Source of the DNA: an uncultured Clostridia bacterium
GTDB taxonomy: Bacteria > Bacillota > Clostridia > Lachnospirales > CAG-274
Reading direction: 5' to 3'
Length of the DNA stretch: 64,000 bases
NCBI GenBank assembly: GCA_947585865.1
Contig: CANPXH010000001.1
Location: 121,249 to 185,248, forward strand
A model generated the notes under the pieces. The model was not told the DNA's origin and searched no databases. It was given only the letters and a program-made list of their open reading frames with translations. The position numbers and the translations under genes were made by a program. Of the stretch, positions 34,326-43,811 are shown in pieces (position 1 is the stretch's first letter; every line of letters starts with the position of its first letter).

Positions 34326-35960
34326 ATGCCGATCATTAATTATCTTGAACGAAACGCCTCTCTTTACTGCGACGATACCGCACTTGTAGAGGTGAATCCC
34401 GAACAGAAAGAGCCGGGAAGAATAACATGGAAGGATTACGAGCTTATACAGCCTACGTCAAATCAGTTTTACAGACGTGAGATAAGCTGGGGCGTATTCA
34501 ACGAAAAAGCCAACCGTATGGCAAATATGCTCATAAGCCGTGGCATACTTAAGGGCAACAAGGTAGGCATACTTATGATGAACTGCCTTGAGTGGCTTCC
34601 CATATATTTTGGTGTGCTCAAGTCCGGAGCTATTGCCGTTCCGCTTAATTTCAGATATTCAGCAGACGAGATACTCTACTGTTCTGAGCTTGCGGAGCTG
34701 GATATACTCATATTCGGTCCTGAATTCATAGGCAGGATAGAGACCATAGAGCCCAAGCTCAGCAAGAACAGGCTCCTTATATACGTAGGATCCTCATGTC
34801 CTACATTTGCCGAGGATTACAATGAGCTTGTGTCAAATCATTCCAGCCAAAATCCGGGGCTTGATATAACCGATGACGATTATGCCGCTATATACTTCTC
34901 ATCCGGCACAACAGGCTTCCCCAAGGCCATACTTCACAAGCACAGAAGCCTTGTACACTCAGCCATAGTCGAACAGAAGCACCACGGACAGACGAGAGAC
35001 GACTGCTTCCTCTGTATACCGCCTCTCTACCACACAGGTGCAAAGATGCACTGGTTCGGCAGCCTTATATCAGGCTCAAAGGCAGTTATATTAAAGGGCA
35101 CGAAGGCGGAATATGTATTCAATGTAGTATCCCGTGAGCACTGTACAATAGTATGGCTCCTTGTACCCTGGGCACAGGATATACTCGACGCTCTTGACAG
35201 CGGCGAACTTAAAATAGAAAACTACAAGCTTTCCCAGTGGAGACTTATGCACATAGGCGCTCAGCCCGTGCCGCCTTCACTTGTAAAGCACTGGAAGGAC
35301 TACTTCCCCGATCACGATTACGATACGAACTACGGCTTAAGCGAATCCATAGGCCCCGGCTGCGTACATTTAGGTATAGAGAATGTACATAAGGTAGGCG
35401 CCATAGGCGTACCGGGCTACGGCTGGGAATGTAAGATAGTCGATCCGCAAGGCAATATTGTAAAGCAAGGCGAAGCGGGAGAGCTCTGTGTAAAGGGCCC
35501 CGGCGTTATGGAAGAATATTACAACGATCCCAAGTCCACAGCCGAGGTTTTAAAGGACGGCTGGCTTTGGACAGGCGATGCCGCCATGCAGGATAAAGAC
35601 GGCTTCATATACCTTGTAGACAGAATAAAAGACGTTATAGTATCCGGCGGCGAAAATCTCTATCCCGTACAGATAGAGGACTTCCTCCGCACATTCGACA
35701 AGATACACGATGTTGCCGTAATAGGACTGCCCGACAAGCGTCTTGGAGAAATAGCAGGCGCTATAATTTCCATAAAAGACGGTATGACCTGTACGGAAGA
35801 AGAGATAAACGAATTCTGTATGGCTCTTCCCAGATATAAGAGACCCAAGAAGATAATATTTGCCGATGTTCCGAGAAACCCTACCGGCAAAATAGAAAAG
35901 CCTCTTTTAAGAAAGCTTTACGGCAAAGAGCGTCTTGTAGCGTTTGAAAATGAAGGCTGA
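34326..35960 (+). CDS. Acyl/aryl-CoA synthetase (AMP-forming)
   Basis: A 544-residue ANL-superfamily enzyme. The P-loop-like motif is YFSSGTTGFPKAILHKH near residue 197. YGLSESIGPG is near 339, the hinge motif WTGDAAMQDKDGFIYLVDR is near 419, and the terminal lysine is in NPTGKIEKPLLRK near 520. It activates a carboxylic acid with ATP to an acyl-CoA. It is the first gene of an operon with iorAB and a phenylacetate-CoA ligase-like gene, so the substrate is probably an aromatic or other amino-acid-derived acid (inference). The start at 34326 has an AAGGAAA ribosome site. The ATP-forming direction is not expected for this family. Confidence 0.88.
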   Translation: MPIINYLERNASLYCDDTALVEVNPEQKEPGRITWKDYELIQPTSNQFYRREISWGVFNEKANRMANMLISRGILKGNKVGILMMNCLEWLPIYFGVLKSGAIAVPLNFRYSADEILYCSELAELDILIFGPEFIGRIETIEPKLSKNRLLIYVGSSCPTFAEDYNELVSNHSSQNPGLDITDDDYAAIYFSSGTTGFPKAILHKHRSLVHSAIVEQKHHGQTRDDCFLCIPPLYHTGAKMHWFGSLISGSKAVILKGTKAEYVFNVVSREHCTIVWLLVPWAQDILDALDSGELKIENYKLSQWRLMHIGAQPVPPSLVKHWKDYFPDHDYDTNYGLSESIGPGCVHLGIENVHKVGAIGVPGYGWECKIVDPQGNIVKQGEAGELCVKGPGVMEEYYNDPKSTAEVLKDGWLWTGDAAMQDKDGFIYLVDRIKDVIVSGGENLYPVQIEDFLRTFDKIHDVAVIGLPDKRLGEIAGAIISIKDGMTCTEEEINEFCMALPRYKRPKKIIFADVPRNPTGKIEKPLLRKLYGKERLVAFENEG

Positions 35961-35980
35961 TAATTTCAGGAGGAAATATT

Positions 35981-37723
35981 ATGAAAGAAATAATGTTAGG
36001 CAATAAAGCATTTGCCCGTGGACTGTATGAGGCAGGAGCAGAGGTGGTAAGCTCATACCCCGGCACACCCAGTACTGAGGTGACCGAGGAAGCTGCCAAA
36101 TATGATGAAATATACTGCGAATGGGCGCCTAATGAAAAGGTAGCTATGGAAACTGCCTTCGGCGCATGCCTTGCAGGCAAGAGAAGCTTCTGCGGTATGA
36201 AGCACGTTGGTCTTAACGTAGCCGCAGACCCTCTTTTCACAATATCCTATACAGGCGTAAACGCAGGCATGATAATATGCGTTGCAGACGATCCGGCAAT
36301 GCACTCTTCACAGAATGAACAGGATTCAAGACACTATGCCGTTGCGGCAAAGGTGCCTATGCTGGAGCCTGCCGATTCTTCGGAAGCTCTTGAGTTCACA
36401 AAGCTTGCATATGAGCTTTCCGAAAAATACGATACGCCCGTTATAATAAAAATGTGTACAAGGATAGCACATTCACAGAGCATTGTAAATACGGGAGAAA
36501 GGATAATGCCTCCCTCAAGGCCCTATGAAAAGAATATAGCAAAGTATGTTATGATGCCGGGTAACGCCATAAAGAGACATCCGATAGTTGAGCAAAGGAC
36601 TCTTGATCTTATAAAATATGCCGAACAAACTCCTCTCAACAGGATCGAAGAAGGCAATGACAATTCCATAGGCATAATCACATCAAGCACATGCTATCAA
36701 TATACAAAGGAAGCTCTTGGCAACAAATATCCCGTGCTCAAGCTGGGTATGGTAAATCCCCTTCCTGTTGAGAAGATAAAGAGCTTTGCAAAAAGAGTAG
36801 ACAAAGTAATAGTTATAGAGGAGCTTGATCCCGTTATTGAAAATCACTGTAAGACAATAGGCGTTGATGTAACAGGCAAGGAGCTTTTCTCAATAATGGG
36901 CGAATTTTCGCAGTCCGCTGTGGCTAAGGCTCTCGGCGAGCCTGAAAAAGAAAGCTGTTCTGCAATAGACAAGCTGCCCGTAAGGCCTCCCGTTATGTGT
37001 GCAGGCTGCCCACACAGAGGACTGTTCTATACACTTTCAAAGAATAAACTCAATGTGTTGGGAGATATAGGCTGCTATACTCTCGGCGCAGTTGCTCCCT
37101 TAAGCGCAGTTGATATGACGCTTTGCATGGGCGCTTCAATAAGCTCACTTCACGGCTTCAACAAGGCATTGGGCAAAGAAAGTGAAAATAAGACAGTATG
37201 CGTTATAGGTGATTCCACATTTATGCATTCGGGTATGACAAGTCTTGCAAATATTGCCTATAACCAAAGCAATTCAACAGTCATAATACTGGATAATTCC
37301 ATAACGGGTATGACAGGCCATCAGCAAAATCCTACCACAGGCTATAATATAAAGGGCGATCCCGCAGGTAAGATAGACCTTGAAGCTCTTTGTCACGCTA
37401 TGGGCTTTAACAGAGTGGCAGTTGTCGATCCCTATGATCTTGAGGAAACGGAAAGAGTTATAAAAGAAGAGCTGGCTGCAGACGAGGCCTCCGTTATAAT
37501 AAGCAGAAGACCTTGTGCCCTTCTCAAATATGTAAAGCATAAGCCGTCTCTTCATGTAGATACAGACAAGTGTAAGAGCTGCCGTGCTTGTATGAAGATA
37601 GGCTGCCCTGCCATAAGCTTCAAAAACGGCAAGGCTCATGTTGACAACACGCTTTGCGTAGGCTGCGGAGTATGTCAGCAGCTCTGTAAATTTGATGCAC
37701 TGCTTGACAAGGAGGGAGAATAA
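35981..37723 (+). CDS. iorA: Indolepyruvate ferredoxin oxidoreductase, alpha subunit
   Basis: A 580-residue protein with the family's domain order. The pyrimidine-binding domain (GLYEAGAEVVSSYPGTPSTE near 13) comes first. A central transketolase-C-like domain follows, then the thiamine-diphosphate domain (CAGCPHRG near 343, GDIGCYTLG near 360, VIGDSTFMHSG near 406), and a C-terminal 2x4Fe-4S ferredoxin (CKSCRACMKIGCPA near 531, CVGCGVCQQLCKF near 558). It decarboxylates aryl-pyruvates to aryl-acetyl-CoA and passes electrons to ferredoxin. The stop overlaps the iorB start, supporting stoichiometric expression. Confidence 0.95.
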   Translation: MKEIMLGNKAFARGLYEAGAEVVSSYPGTPSTEVTEEAAKYDEIYCEWAPNEKVAMETAFGACLAGKRSFCGMKHVGLNVAADPLFTISYTGVNAGMIICVADDPAMHSSQNEQDSRHYAVAAKVPMLEPADSSEALEFTKLAYELSEKYDTPVIIKMCTRIAHSQSIVNTGERIMPPSRPYEKNIAKYVMMPGNAIKRHPIVEQRTLDLIKYAEQTPLNRIEEGNDNSIGIITSSTCYQYTKEALGNKYPVLKLGMVNPLPVEKIKSFAKRVDKVIVIEELDPVIENHCKTIGVDVTGKELFSIMGEFSQSAVAKALGEPEKESCSAIDKLPVRPPVMCAGCPHRGLFYTLSKNKLNVLGDIGCYTLGAVAPLSAVDMTLCMGASISSLHGFNKALGKESENKTVCVIGDSTFMHSGMTSLANIAYNQSNSTVIILDNSITGMTGHQQNPTTGYNIKGDPAGKIDLEALCHAMGFNRVAVVDPYDLEETERVIKEELAADEASVIISRRPCALLKYVKHKPSLHVDTDKCKSCRACMKIGCPAISFKNGKAHVDNTLCVGCGVCQQLCKFDALLDKEGE

Positions 37724-38301
37724 TGAACAATACAACAAATGTTATGATAGTCGGCGTAGGCGGACAGGGTTCTCTGCTTGCAAGCAAGCTTTTAGGTCAC
37801 GTTGTTATGTCAAAGGGCTATGACGTAAAGGTATCCGAAGTACACGGCATGAGCCAGCGAGGCGGAAGCGTTGTTACATACGTGCGCTTTGGCGATAAGG
37901 TATATTCTCCCGTTATAGACAAGGGAGAAGCGGACTATATCATATCCTTTGAGGTGCTGGAAGCCGCTCGCTATCTGCCCTTCCTTAAAAAAGACGGCAA
38001 AGTGATAGTAAATTCACAGGAGATAGACCCTATGCCCGTTATTACGGGAGCTGCGGAATATCCCGAAAATTTGCTTGGCAAAATGACAGAGCTAGGCGTT
38101 GAAGTAAGCGCTATGGATGCACTTGCCCTTGCAAACGAGGCAGGCTCTCCCAAGGCCGCCAATATAGCTCTTATGGGCAGATTTTCAAAATTCTTTGAGG
38201 ATATTACTGAGGAGGAATGGCTTAAGTCAATAGAGGCCTGCGTACCTCCCAAATTTCTTGAGCTGAACAAAAAAGCCTTTTATCTTGGCAGAAATTCATA
38301 A
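37723..38301 (+). CDS. iorB: Indolepyruvate ferredoxin oxidoreductase, beta subunit
   Basis: A 192-residue gamma-type subunit of 2-oxoacid:ferredoxin oxidoreductases. MIVGVGGQGSLLASKLLGHV at the N-terminus and VSEVHGMSQRGGSVVTYVRFG near residue 45 are diagnostic (quoted in part: GVGGQGSLLASKLLG; EVHGMSQRGGSV). It pairs with the alpha subunit to form the complete enzyme. The length is normal. The AUG at 37723 overlaps the alpha stop codon (TAATG). Confidence 0.95.
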   Translation: MNNTTNVMIVGVGGQGSLLASKLLGHVVMSKGYDVKVSEVHGMSQRGGSVVTYVRFGDKVYSPVIDKGEADYIISFEVLEAARYLPFLKKDGKVIVNSQEIDPMPVITGAAEYPENLLGKMTELGVEVSAMDALALANEAGSPKAANIALMGRFSKFFEDITEEEWLKSIEACVPPKFLELNKKAFYLGRNS

Positions 38302-38341
38302 TTTTAATACATAAAATACTAAAGAAAGGATATACAAAACC

Positions 38342-39661
38342 ATGAGCAATTATTTTAACCCCGAAATCGAAACAATGCCCGTTGAAGAAATAAAAAAGCT
38401 GCAAAGTGAAAGACTTGTGGAACAGGTAAAGCACGTTTATGCAAATGTGGAATTTTACAGAAAAAGAATGGATGAAGCAGGGATAAAGCCCGAGGATATA
38501 AAGGGTATCGAAGATCTTCACAAGCTGCCCTTTATAACAAAAGATGACCTTCGTGACCAGTATCCCTACGGCTTTCTTGCAGTGCCTCTTTCCGACTGCG
38601 TAAGGATACAGTCCACAAGCGGCACCACAGGCAGACGTGTCGTAGCCTTCTACACTATGGAAGACGTGCTTATATGGGATACCTGCTGTGCAAGAGCCAT
38701 TGTTGCCGCAGGTGGAACCAAAGACGATGTGGTACACGTAAGCTACGGCTACGGTCTTTTCACAGGAGGCCCCGGTCTTAACGGCGGCTCACATATGCTT
38801 GGCTCACTTACTCTGCCTATGTCATCCGGCAATACGGACAGACAGATACAGTTTATGACAGACCTTGGCTCTACCATACTTTGCTGTACTCCTTCCTATG
38901 CCGCTTATCTTGGAGAAAGCATAAACGAAAGAGGACTTAAGGACAAGATACATCTTAAGGCAGGTATATTCGGTGCCGAAGCATGGACAGAAGAAATGCG
39001 CCGTGGTATTGAAAAATCACTTGGCATAAAGGCTTACGATATATACGGTCTTACTGAAATAAGCGGTCCGGGCGTATCCTTTGAGTGCAGCGAACAGAAA
39101 GGTATGCACATAAATGAAGACCACTTTATAGCCGAGGTAATAGACCCCGAAACGGGAGAAGTGCTTCCCGAAGGCGAAAAAGGCGAGCTTGTATTCACCT
39201 GCATCACCAAAAAAGCCTTCCCACTTCTCAGATACAGAACAAGAGATATATGCGTGCTTTCACGTAAAAAATGCTCCTGCGGAAGAACTCATATAAGAAT
39301 GAGCAAGCCTCTCGGCAGAAGCGACGATATGATGGTAGTCAAGGGTGTAAACGTATTCCCGTCACAGATAGAGACAGTTCTTCTCAACAACGGCTATGAA
39401 GCAAACTATCAGCTTGTTGTAGACAGAAAGAATAATTCCGATACTATCGCCTGCGATGTGGAATGGCTGCCAAGTAATCCGCCAAAGGATATTAAGGACA
39501 AGACAGAGCGTGAATATTTGCTTGTCAATAAGCTCAAGTCAATGCTCGGCATTGCAGTCAGGGTAAAGCTTGTTGAGCCTAAGTCCATACCAAGAAGCGA
39601 AGGCAAGGCCGTAAGAATAATAGATAAGAGAGATCTCTTTGAAGAAAGTGCGCTGAAGTAA
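38342..39661 (+). CDS. paaK: Phenylacetate-CoA ligase (PaaK-like)
   Basis: A 439-residue ligase of normal PaaK length. The ATP-binding motif is QSTSGTTGRRVVAFYT near residue 90. GYGLFTGGPGLNGG is near 136, IYGLTEISGPGVS near 235, YRTRDIC near 297 and SDDMMVVKGVNVFPSQ near 322. It converts phenylacetate or related aryl-acetates plus CoA and ATP to aryl-acetyl-CoA. In amino-acid-fermenting anaerobes and archaea, ligases beside IorAB may work in either direction; here the direction is not known. It is in the same operon as iorAB with a 40-nt gap. Confidence 0.92.
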   Translation: MSNYFNPEIETMPVEEIKKLQSERLVEQVKHVYANVEFYRKRMDEAGIKPEDIKGIEDLHKLPFITKDDLRDQYPYGFLAVPLSDCVRIQSTSGTTGRRVVAFYTMEDVLIWDTCCARAIVAAGGTKDDVVHVSYGYGLFTGGPGLNGGSHMLGSLTLPMSSGNTDRQIQFMTDLGSTILCCTPSYAAYLGESINERGLKDKIHLKAGIFGAEAWTEEMRRGIEKSLGIKAYDIYGLTEISGPGVSFECSEQKGMHINEDHFIAEVIDPETGEVLPEGEKGELVFTCITKKAFPLLRYRTRDICVLSRKKCSCGRTHIRMSKPLGRSDDMMVVKGVNVFPSQIETVLLNNGYEANYQLVVDRKNNSDTIACDVEWLPSNPPKDIKDKTEREYLLVNKLKSMLGIAVRVKLVEPKSIPRSEGKAVRIIDKRDLFEESALK

Positions 39662-39662
39662 T

Positions 39663-40466
39663 ATGATAATAGATTTTCACACACATATTTTCCCCGACAA
39701 AATAGCGTCCAAGACAATAGAATTCCTTTCAGCCAAAAGCGGTATAAAAAACAACACCGACGGTACCGTTTCGGGTCTTTATGAAAGTATGGAAAAAAGC
39801 GGAGTGGATATTTCCGTTGTACTGCCTGTGGCCACAAAGCCCTCTCAGTTCAATTCAATAAACCGCTTTGCCTGTGAGGTAAATGAAAAATACGAAGGCA
39901 GAATAATTTCATTCGGCGGTATACATCCCTACAGCGAAAATTGGAAGGATGAGCTTAGGGCCATAAAGGGCATGGGGCTTAAGGGCATAAAGCTCCACCC
40001 TGATTATCAGGAAGTTTTCATAGATGATATTGCCTGTAAGCGTGTAATATACGAGGCTTCCGCTCTTGATCTTATTATAACCGTACACGCAGGCAGAGAT
40101 ATAGGTTATCCCGATCCGGTACACTGTCCGCCAAAAAAAATGCGCTCGGTAATAGACGAGATAAAGCCTAAAAAGCTTGTGCTTGCACATATGGGCGGCT
40201 GGGAACAATGGGATGATGTTGAAGAGCTCATATGCGGGCAGAATGTATGGCTCGATACCGCATTTTCATTTGAGTATATAGAGAAAGAGCAATTTGACCG
40301 TATAGTAAAAAAACACGGTTACGAAAAGATACTCTTTGCCACAGACAGCCCGTGGAGCCCTCAGGCAAATTATATAGAAATATCAAAAGAATTTATACCC
40401 GATGACAAAATAAGAAATGCCGTATTAGGCGAAAATGCGGAGAGACTTTTAAATGGCACCCTGTAA
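39663..40466 (+). CDS. TIM-barrel amidohydrolase (Amidohydro_2/TatD-like)
   Basis: A 267-residue barrel enzyme. Metal-ligand motif DFHTHIFPD is at residues 4-12. LKGIKLHPDYQEV is near 104, ITVHAGRDIGYPDP near 140, LAHMGGWEQWDD near 175 and the Asp in LFATDSPWSP near 221. These fit metal-dependent hydrolases or decarboxylases of the amidohydrolase-2 family. It starts one nt after the ligase stop and overlaps the thioesterase start by 14 nt, so it belongs to the aryl-CoA operon. The substrate is unknown; hydrolysis or decarboxylation of an aromatic intermediate would suit the context. Confidence 0.8.
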   Translation: MIIDFHTHIFPDKIASKTIEFLSAKSGIKNNTDGTVSGLYESMEKSGVDISVVLPVATKPSQFNSINRFACEVNEKYEGRIISFGGIHPYSENWKDELRAIKGMGLKGIKLHPDYQEVFIDDIACKRVIYEASALDLIITVHAGRDIGYPDPVHCPPKKMRSVIDEIKPKKLVLAHMGGWEQWDDVEELICGQNVWLDTAFSFEYIEKEQFDRIVKKHGYEKILFATDSPWSPQANYIEISKEFIPDDKIRNAVLGENAERLLNGTL

Positions 40467-40950
40467 TGACAACAGAAAAATAAAAAGTGTAAGCGATTCC
40501 CTTACGGAATGTATGCGTATCGTAAAATATGAAGATATAAACGGAGGAACCCGTTTATTCGGCGGAAGACTCATGCAGTGGATGGATGAAACCGCCGGCA
40601 TATGTGCAATGCGCCATTGCAAAAACGCCATAACAACAGCGGCAGTGGATAATCTGCAATTTAAAAAAGGCGCCTATATAGGCGATGTTATCTTGCTTTC
40701 CGCTAAGATAACACACGTAGGCAATACCTCTATGGAGGTGCGTGTGGATGTATATTTGGAAGAAATAAAAACAGGGCTGCGCTATGCTCTGAACAGAGCT
40801 TATTTTACGGAGGTAAGCGTATCCGAAGACGGCACGCCTATACCCGTAGAATATACCATAAAGCCTGAGACTCCGTCTGAACAAGCCGAATGGGAAGGCG
40901 CTTTAAAGCGCATAGAAATGCGCAAGCAAAGGCGCACACAGGGCTATTGA
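40453..40950 (+). CDS. Hotdog-fold acyl-CoA thioesterase
   Basis: A 165-residue protein of the YciA/BACH type. GGTRLFGGRLMQWMDETAGI (residues 31-50) carries the catalytic Asp in the central helix, and FKKGAYIGDVILLSAKITHVG lies near 73. Such enzymes hydrolyse acyl-CoA esters to free CoA in the cytosol. As the last gene of the operon it could release aryl-acetates from their CoA esters, or limit CoA trapping. The start at 40453 lies inside the amidohydrolase gene, indicating coupling. Confidence 0.85.
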   Translation: MAPCNDNRKIKSVSDSLTECMRIVKYEDINGGTRLFGGRLMQWMDETAGICAMRHCKNAITTAAVDNLQFKKGAYIGDVILLSAKITHVGNTSMEVRVDVYLEEIKTGLRYALNRAYFTEVSVSEDGTPIPVEYTIKPETPSEQAEWEGALKRIEMRKQRRTQGY

Positions 40951-41153
40951 TATATTATCGCCGTGTTTGCGTCAGCATATCAGCGCATTTAAAACAAATG
41001 TCTGCATTTCTTTCAGTCAATACAGAAGACAAAAGTGCTTTCAGCCAATATGAAAGTACAAATAAAATACGCCATAGGATATTGTTTCCTTGCGATACTG
41101 TATTATAAATTTATATGTATGCCAAAGAACAGAAAATTTCCTTTGGTTTTATA
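40951..41153. other. Intergenic stretch with repeat-related sequence
   Basis: Between the convergent thioesterase and GT2 genes. It holds GCATTTCTTTCAGT at 41007-41020, which recurs at 41230-41243 and in inverted, shortened form at 29667-29678. No gene was seen. Confidence 0.4.
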
Positions 41154-41154
41154 A

Positions 41155-41188
41155 AGCGGCAGCATTATAATATAATGCTGCCGCTTCA
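41155..41188. terminator. Bidirectional terminator between the aryl-CoA and polysaccharide operons
   Basis: AGCGGCAGCATTA and TAATGCTGCCGCT are perfect complements around a 5-nt loop. T-rich sequence follows on the minus strand. It lies between two convergent operons. Confidence 0.8.
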
Positions 41189-41243
41189 GCGTGTCAATAA
41201 AGTCGAAGCGCTTGAAATAAATGCTCGCATTTCTTTCAGTTGA
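41189..41243. repeat. 26-bp intergenic repeat, copy 2, plus adjoining inverted repeat
   Basis: 41189-41214 begins GCGTGTCAATAAAG and ends GCGCTTG. It is followed by an imperfect inverted repeat, CTTGAAATAAATGC / GCATTTCTTTCAG, at 41211-41242. It is directly beside a terminator, as copies 1 and 3 are. Confidence 0.5.
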
Positions 41244-41313
41244 ATGCTTCTTATTTTCAAATTATATTTTTTAAGATACTTTTTTACAGCGATACACACA
41301 TTTTTATATATTA

Positions 41314-42717
41314 TCAACTGAAATTGATATACTGTCTTTCTATTTCGCCCCAGTCGGTCTTCTTTTTGTGATAGCCTATAAGAGATGTCATTCTGACCCA
41401 GGCAAGAGCAAACCTCAAAAATGATACTTCAGCCGCACAAAGTCCTATTGCTTTAAGAACATCCATAGGCGAAAGCTTTTGATCGATAGTATGCAGTCTT
41501 GCAAAGAAAGCCGTAAGCGACAGCATAGCCGAAAACACCACATATATCATCATGTACAAGAGCATAAACGGCACGTTCAAAAAATCCAAAAGAACGGCAA
41601 GTACCATAGTGCAGACGCCAAACACCTCTATATAAGGTGAAAACAACTCATAAATAAGGAAATACAAATATGAAACGGCGCCTACAAGACCGTATGAAAG
41701 ATCTCCGAATATAGATCTGTGAGTTGTCATACTTTGGAAAAGTCCTATATGCCAACGGCGTCTTTGCTTGCAAAGATCCGTAAATCTCTCCGGCACCTGT
41801 GTCCAGCATATGGCATCCGATGCATAGCGCACTCTATAGGGTATCTTATTTTCTCTGCAGAATACGTGCATCTTGACTACAAGCTCCATATCCTCTCCTA
41901 CCGTATCCGCATCATATCCGCCCGCACTTATAACAATGCTCTTTTTAAAAAGGCCAAATGCACCTGAAATAATTATACTTCCGTTAAACTTATCGAATAA
42001 TATTCTTGCCGCAAGAAAAGAACGGTCGTATTCCAACACCTGCATACAGGAAAGAAGCTTGTTGGGCAACCCGTAATGCACTACCCTTCCCTCTCTTATC
42101 TCTGTACCGTTACACGGACGTACGGCGCCGCCTACAGCTATAACATTGTCATCCTCAAGCACAGGCCTGACGATCTTGCTGAGAGAATCATACTGGAGCA
42201 CTGAATCTGCATCTATACACAAAAAATATGGATATTGGCTTGCATTTATGCCTACATTGAGCGCATCGGCTTTTCCGCCGTTTTCTTTTCTTATAAGGGT
42301 TATGGGCACATTGTCAACCTTTCCCTCATATACTTCTTGTATTTGATGACAGTGCAATGTCCTATGTATCGGGCGGTTCGTATGGGTCAAGCCATAGGCT
42401 TTCAGCACCGCCGCCGATGTACTGTCCTTTGAGCCGTCATCAATTACTATTATCTCATAAAGCTTGTAGTTCTGTAAAAGAAGAGAGTGTATCGTTGCAA
42501 CGATAGTTGCCTCCTCATTATATGCCGGAACTAGAATTGAGACCGGCAAATAATAATCCTCCACAAGCTCATTTTTAAGTATATTCCTTCGCTTTGCTCC
42601 ATGCAGCGTTGTCGTTCCTACGACTACCGCCAAAAACAAAAAGCTGGCATATCCTATCATATACAGCACAAAAAAGAAACCCACGAAGTTGAAGAAAATC
42701 TGCATAAAATCTCTCAT
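41314..42717 (-). CDS. Processive family 2 glycosyltransferase (PgaC/BcsA-like)
   Basis: A 467-residue membrane enzyme. It has an N-terminal helix (8-35), a GT2 domain and four C-terminal helices. VPAYNEEATIVATIHSLL is near 60, IDDGSKDST near 93, the DxD motif in CIDADSVLQYD near 167, GEDMELVVKM near 276 and QRRRWHIG near 318; the D,D,D,Q(R)xRW set marks processive synthases of cellulose, PNAG or hyaluronan type. It probably makes and extrudes a beta-linked polymer. It is the last gene of an operon with HEAT, glycosidase-like, CotH, DUF4956 and VTC genes and overlaps the HEAT gene stop by 4 nt. The sugar is unknown, and no PilZ domain is fused to it. Confidence 0.9.
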   Translation of the reverse strand: MRDFMQIFFNFVGFFFVLYMIGYASFLFLAVVVGTTTLHGAKRRNILKNELVEDYYLPVSILVPAYNEEATIVATIHSLLLQNYKLYEIIVIDDGSKDSTSAAVLKAYGLTHTNRPIHRTLHCHQIQEVYEGKVDNVPITLIRKENGGKADALNVGINASQYPYFLCIDADSVLQYDSLSKIVRPVLEDDNVIAVGGAVRPCNGTEIREGRVVHYGLPNKLLSCMQVLEYDRSFLAARILFDKFNGSIIISGAFGLFKKSIVISAGGYDADTVGEDMELVVKMHVFCRENKIPYRVRYASDAICWTQVPERFTDLCKQRRRWHIGLFQSMTTHRSIFGDLSYGLVGAVSYLYFLIYELFSPYIEVFGVCTMVLAVLLDFLNVPFMLLYMMIYVVFSAMLSLTAFFARLHTIDQKLSPMDVLKAIGLCAAEVSFLRFALAWVRMTSLIGYHKKKTDWGEIERQYINFS

Positions 42718-43811
42718 ACCGCTTCCTCCGCTATATATTCTTCCTTGAGTCTGTATCTAAGTATCTCATCGGCATATTTGTCATCCTTGACTCTTTCCTC
42801 GACCTGTGAATATCCTATACCCTTTGCCTTAAGGCTCGTTGCGGCATTATTTCTCACATGCCAGTTAAGGCTGTGCGCAGCCTCTATCAGCACATCTACA
42901 ATATCGCTGCCGTCATATTTGGCAAGAGCCGATGCGCCTACCGCCGCATATTCCCAGTTGGCAGGCTCGGTATCTTTAACAAAGGCAACAAGCTGTTCCC
43001 TTGCCCTTTCATCCGGATACTTGCCTAAATAGCGAATGGCTGAAAGGCGCAGCTCTTTTCCCTTTTCCTCATTGGTCATTATATCCAGCATATTGTCCGT
43101 ATATTTATCTGATTCAAAGCGTATGTAATTCATAATGGCGATTTGCGTAGATTCTTTATAGCTGTTGAATCTTTTCCATAATATAGATATGAGTTCGTCG
43201 CTGTCGCCTCGGTATGTAAGCAATCCGTCTTGCAGCACCTTTGCATGAAAGAAGGCATCATTTCGGTCGCATATCGTAACGGCATCGGCTATAGCCCACG
43301 CATCGCCAAAGGTATAAAGAGCTCTCATAGCATTGACTCTGCAATAAAAGCTGTCCTTAGCGGCATATTCGATAAGTATTTCCTGCAGCTCATCTTTGGG
43401 GATATGCCCGTTAAACTTTTCATCCCCTATAAAATATGCAAAATATGCCGCCTGGAGATTTTCCCGCTTTAAATATTTTTTTGCTGTCTTTATAAGTATA
43501 GGACCCATGGAAATAAGATATTCTACCGCCGCTTCATTTTCAAATTCCAAATGTCTGTCAACAGCAGCCTCAAATGTCATAAGCCCCATAGTGGTTGAAA
43601 GCAGTTTTTCTATACGCCTATAGTGTTTTTTTGGCGCCTTTCTCCCTTCACGTATATCATCAAGTACACCCTTTATTATCATATCATATTTTTCTATATC
43701 TTCTCTTAGCTTATGATCCTTGGCGTCCATTATTATATTGTAAATTATATTGAATACTATCATGCTGAAACATATGATACCATAGCCATAAAGAAATATC
43801 TCACTTCCCAT
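42714..43811 (-). CDS. Membrane-anchored HEAT-repeat protein
   Basis: A 365-residue protein. A single N-terminal membrane helix (3-26) precedes a cytosolic alpha-helical solenoid. Repeats of about 31 residues appear at KGKELRLSAIRYLGKYPDERA, ANWEYAAVGASALAKYD and NWHVRNNAATSLKAKG in the last 120 residues, as in HEAT/PBS-lyase-like proteins. Such proteins act as scaffolds. It overlaps the glycosidase-like gene by 11 nt upstream and the GT2 gene by 4 nt downstream, so tight coupling suggests that it helps assemble or regulate the synthase complex at the membrane. Confidence 0.82.
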   Translation of the reverse strand: MGSEIFLYGYGIICFSMIVFNIIYNIIMDAKDHKLREDIEKYDMIIKGVLDDIREGRKAPKKHYRRIEKLLSTTMGLMTFEAAVDRHLEFENEAAVEYLISMGPILIKTAKKYLKRENLQAAYFAYFIGDEKFNGHIPKDELQEILIEYAAKDSFYCRVNAMRALYTFGDAWAIADAVTICDRNDAFFHAKVLQDGLLTYRGDSDELISILWKRFNSYKESTQIAIMNYIRFESDKYTDNMLDIMTNEEKGKELRLSAIRYLGKYPDERAREQLVAFVKDTEPANWEYAAVGASALAKYDGSDIVDVLIEAAHSLNWHVRNNAATSLKAKGIGYSQVEERVKDDKYADEILRYRLKEEYIAEEAV

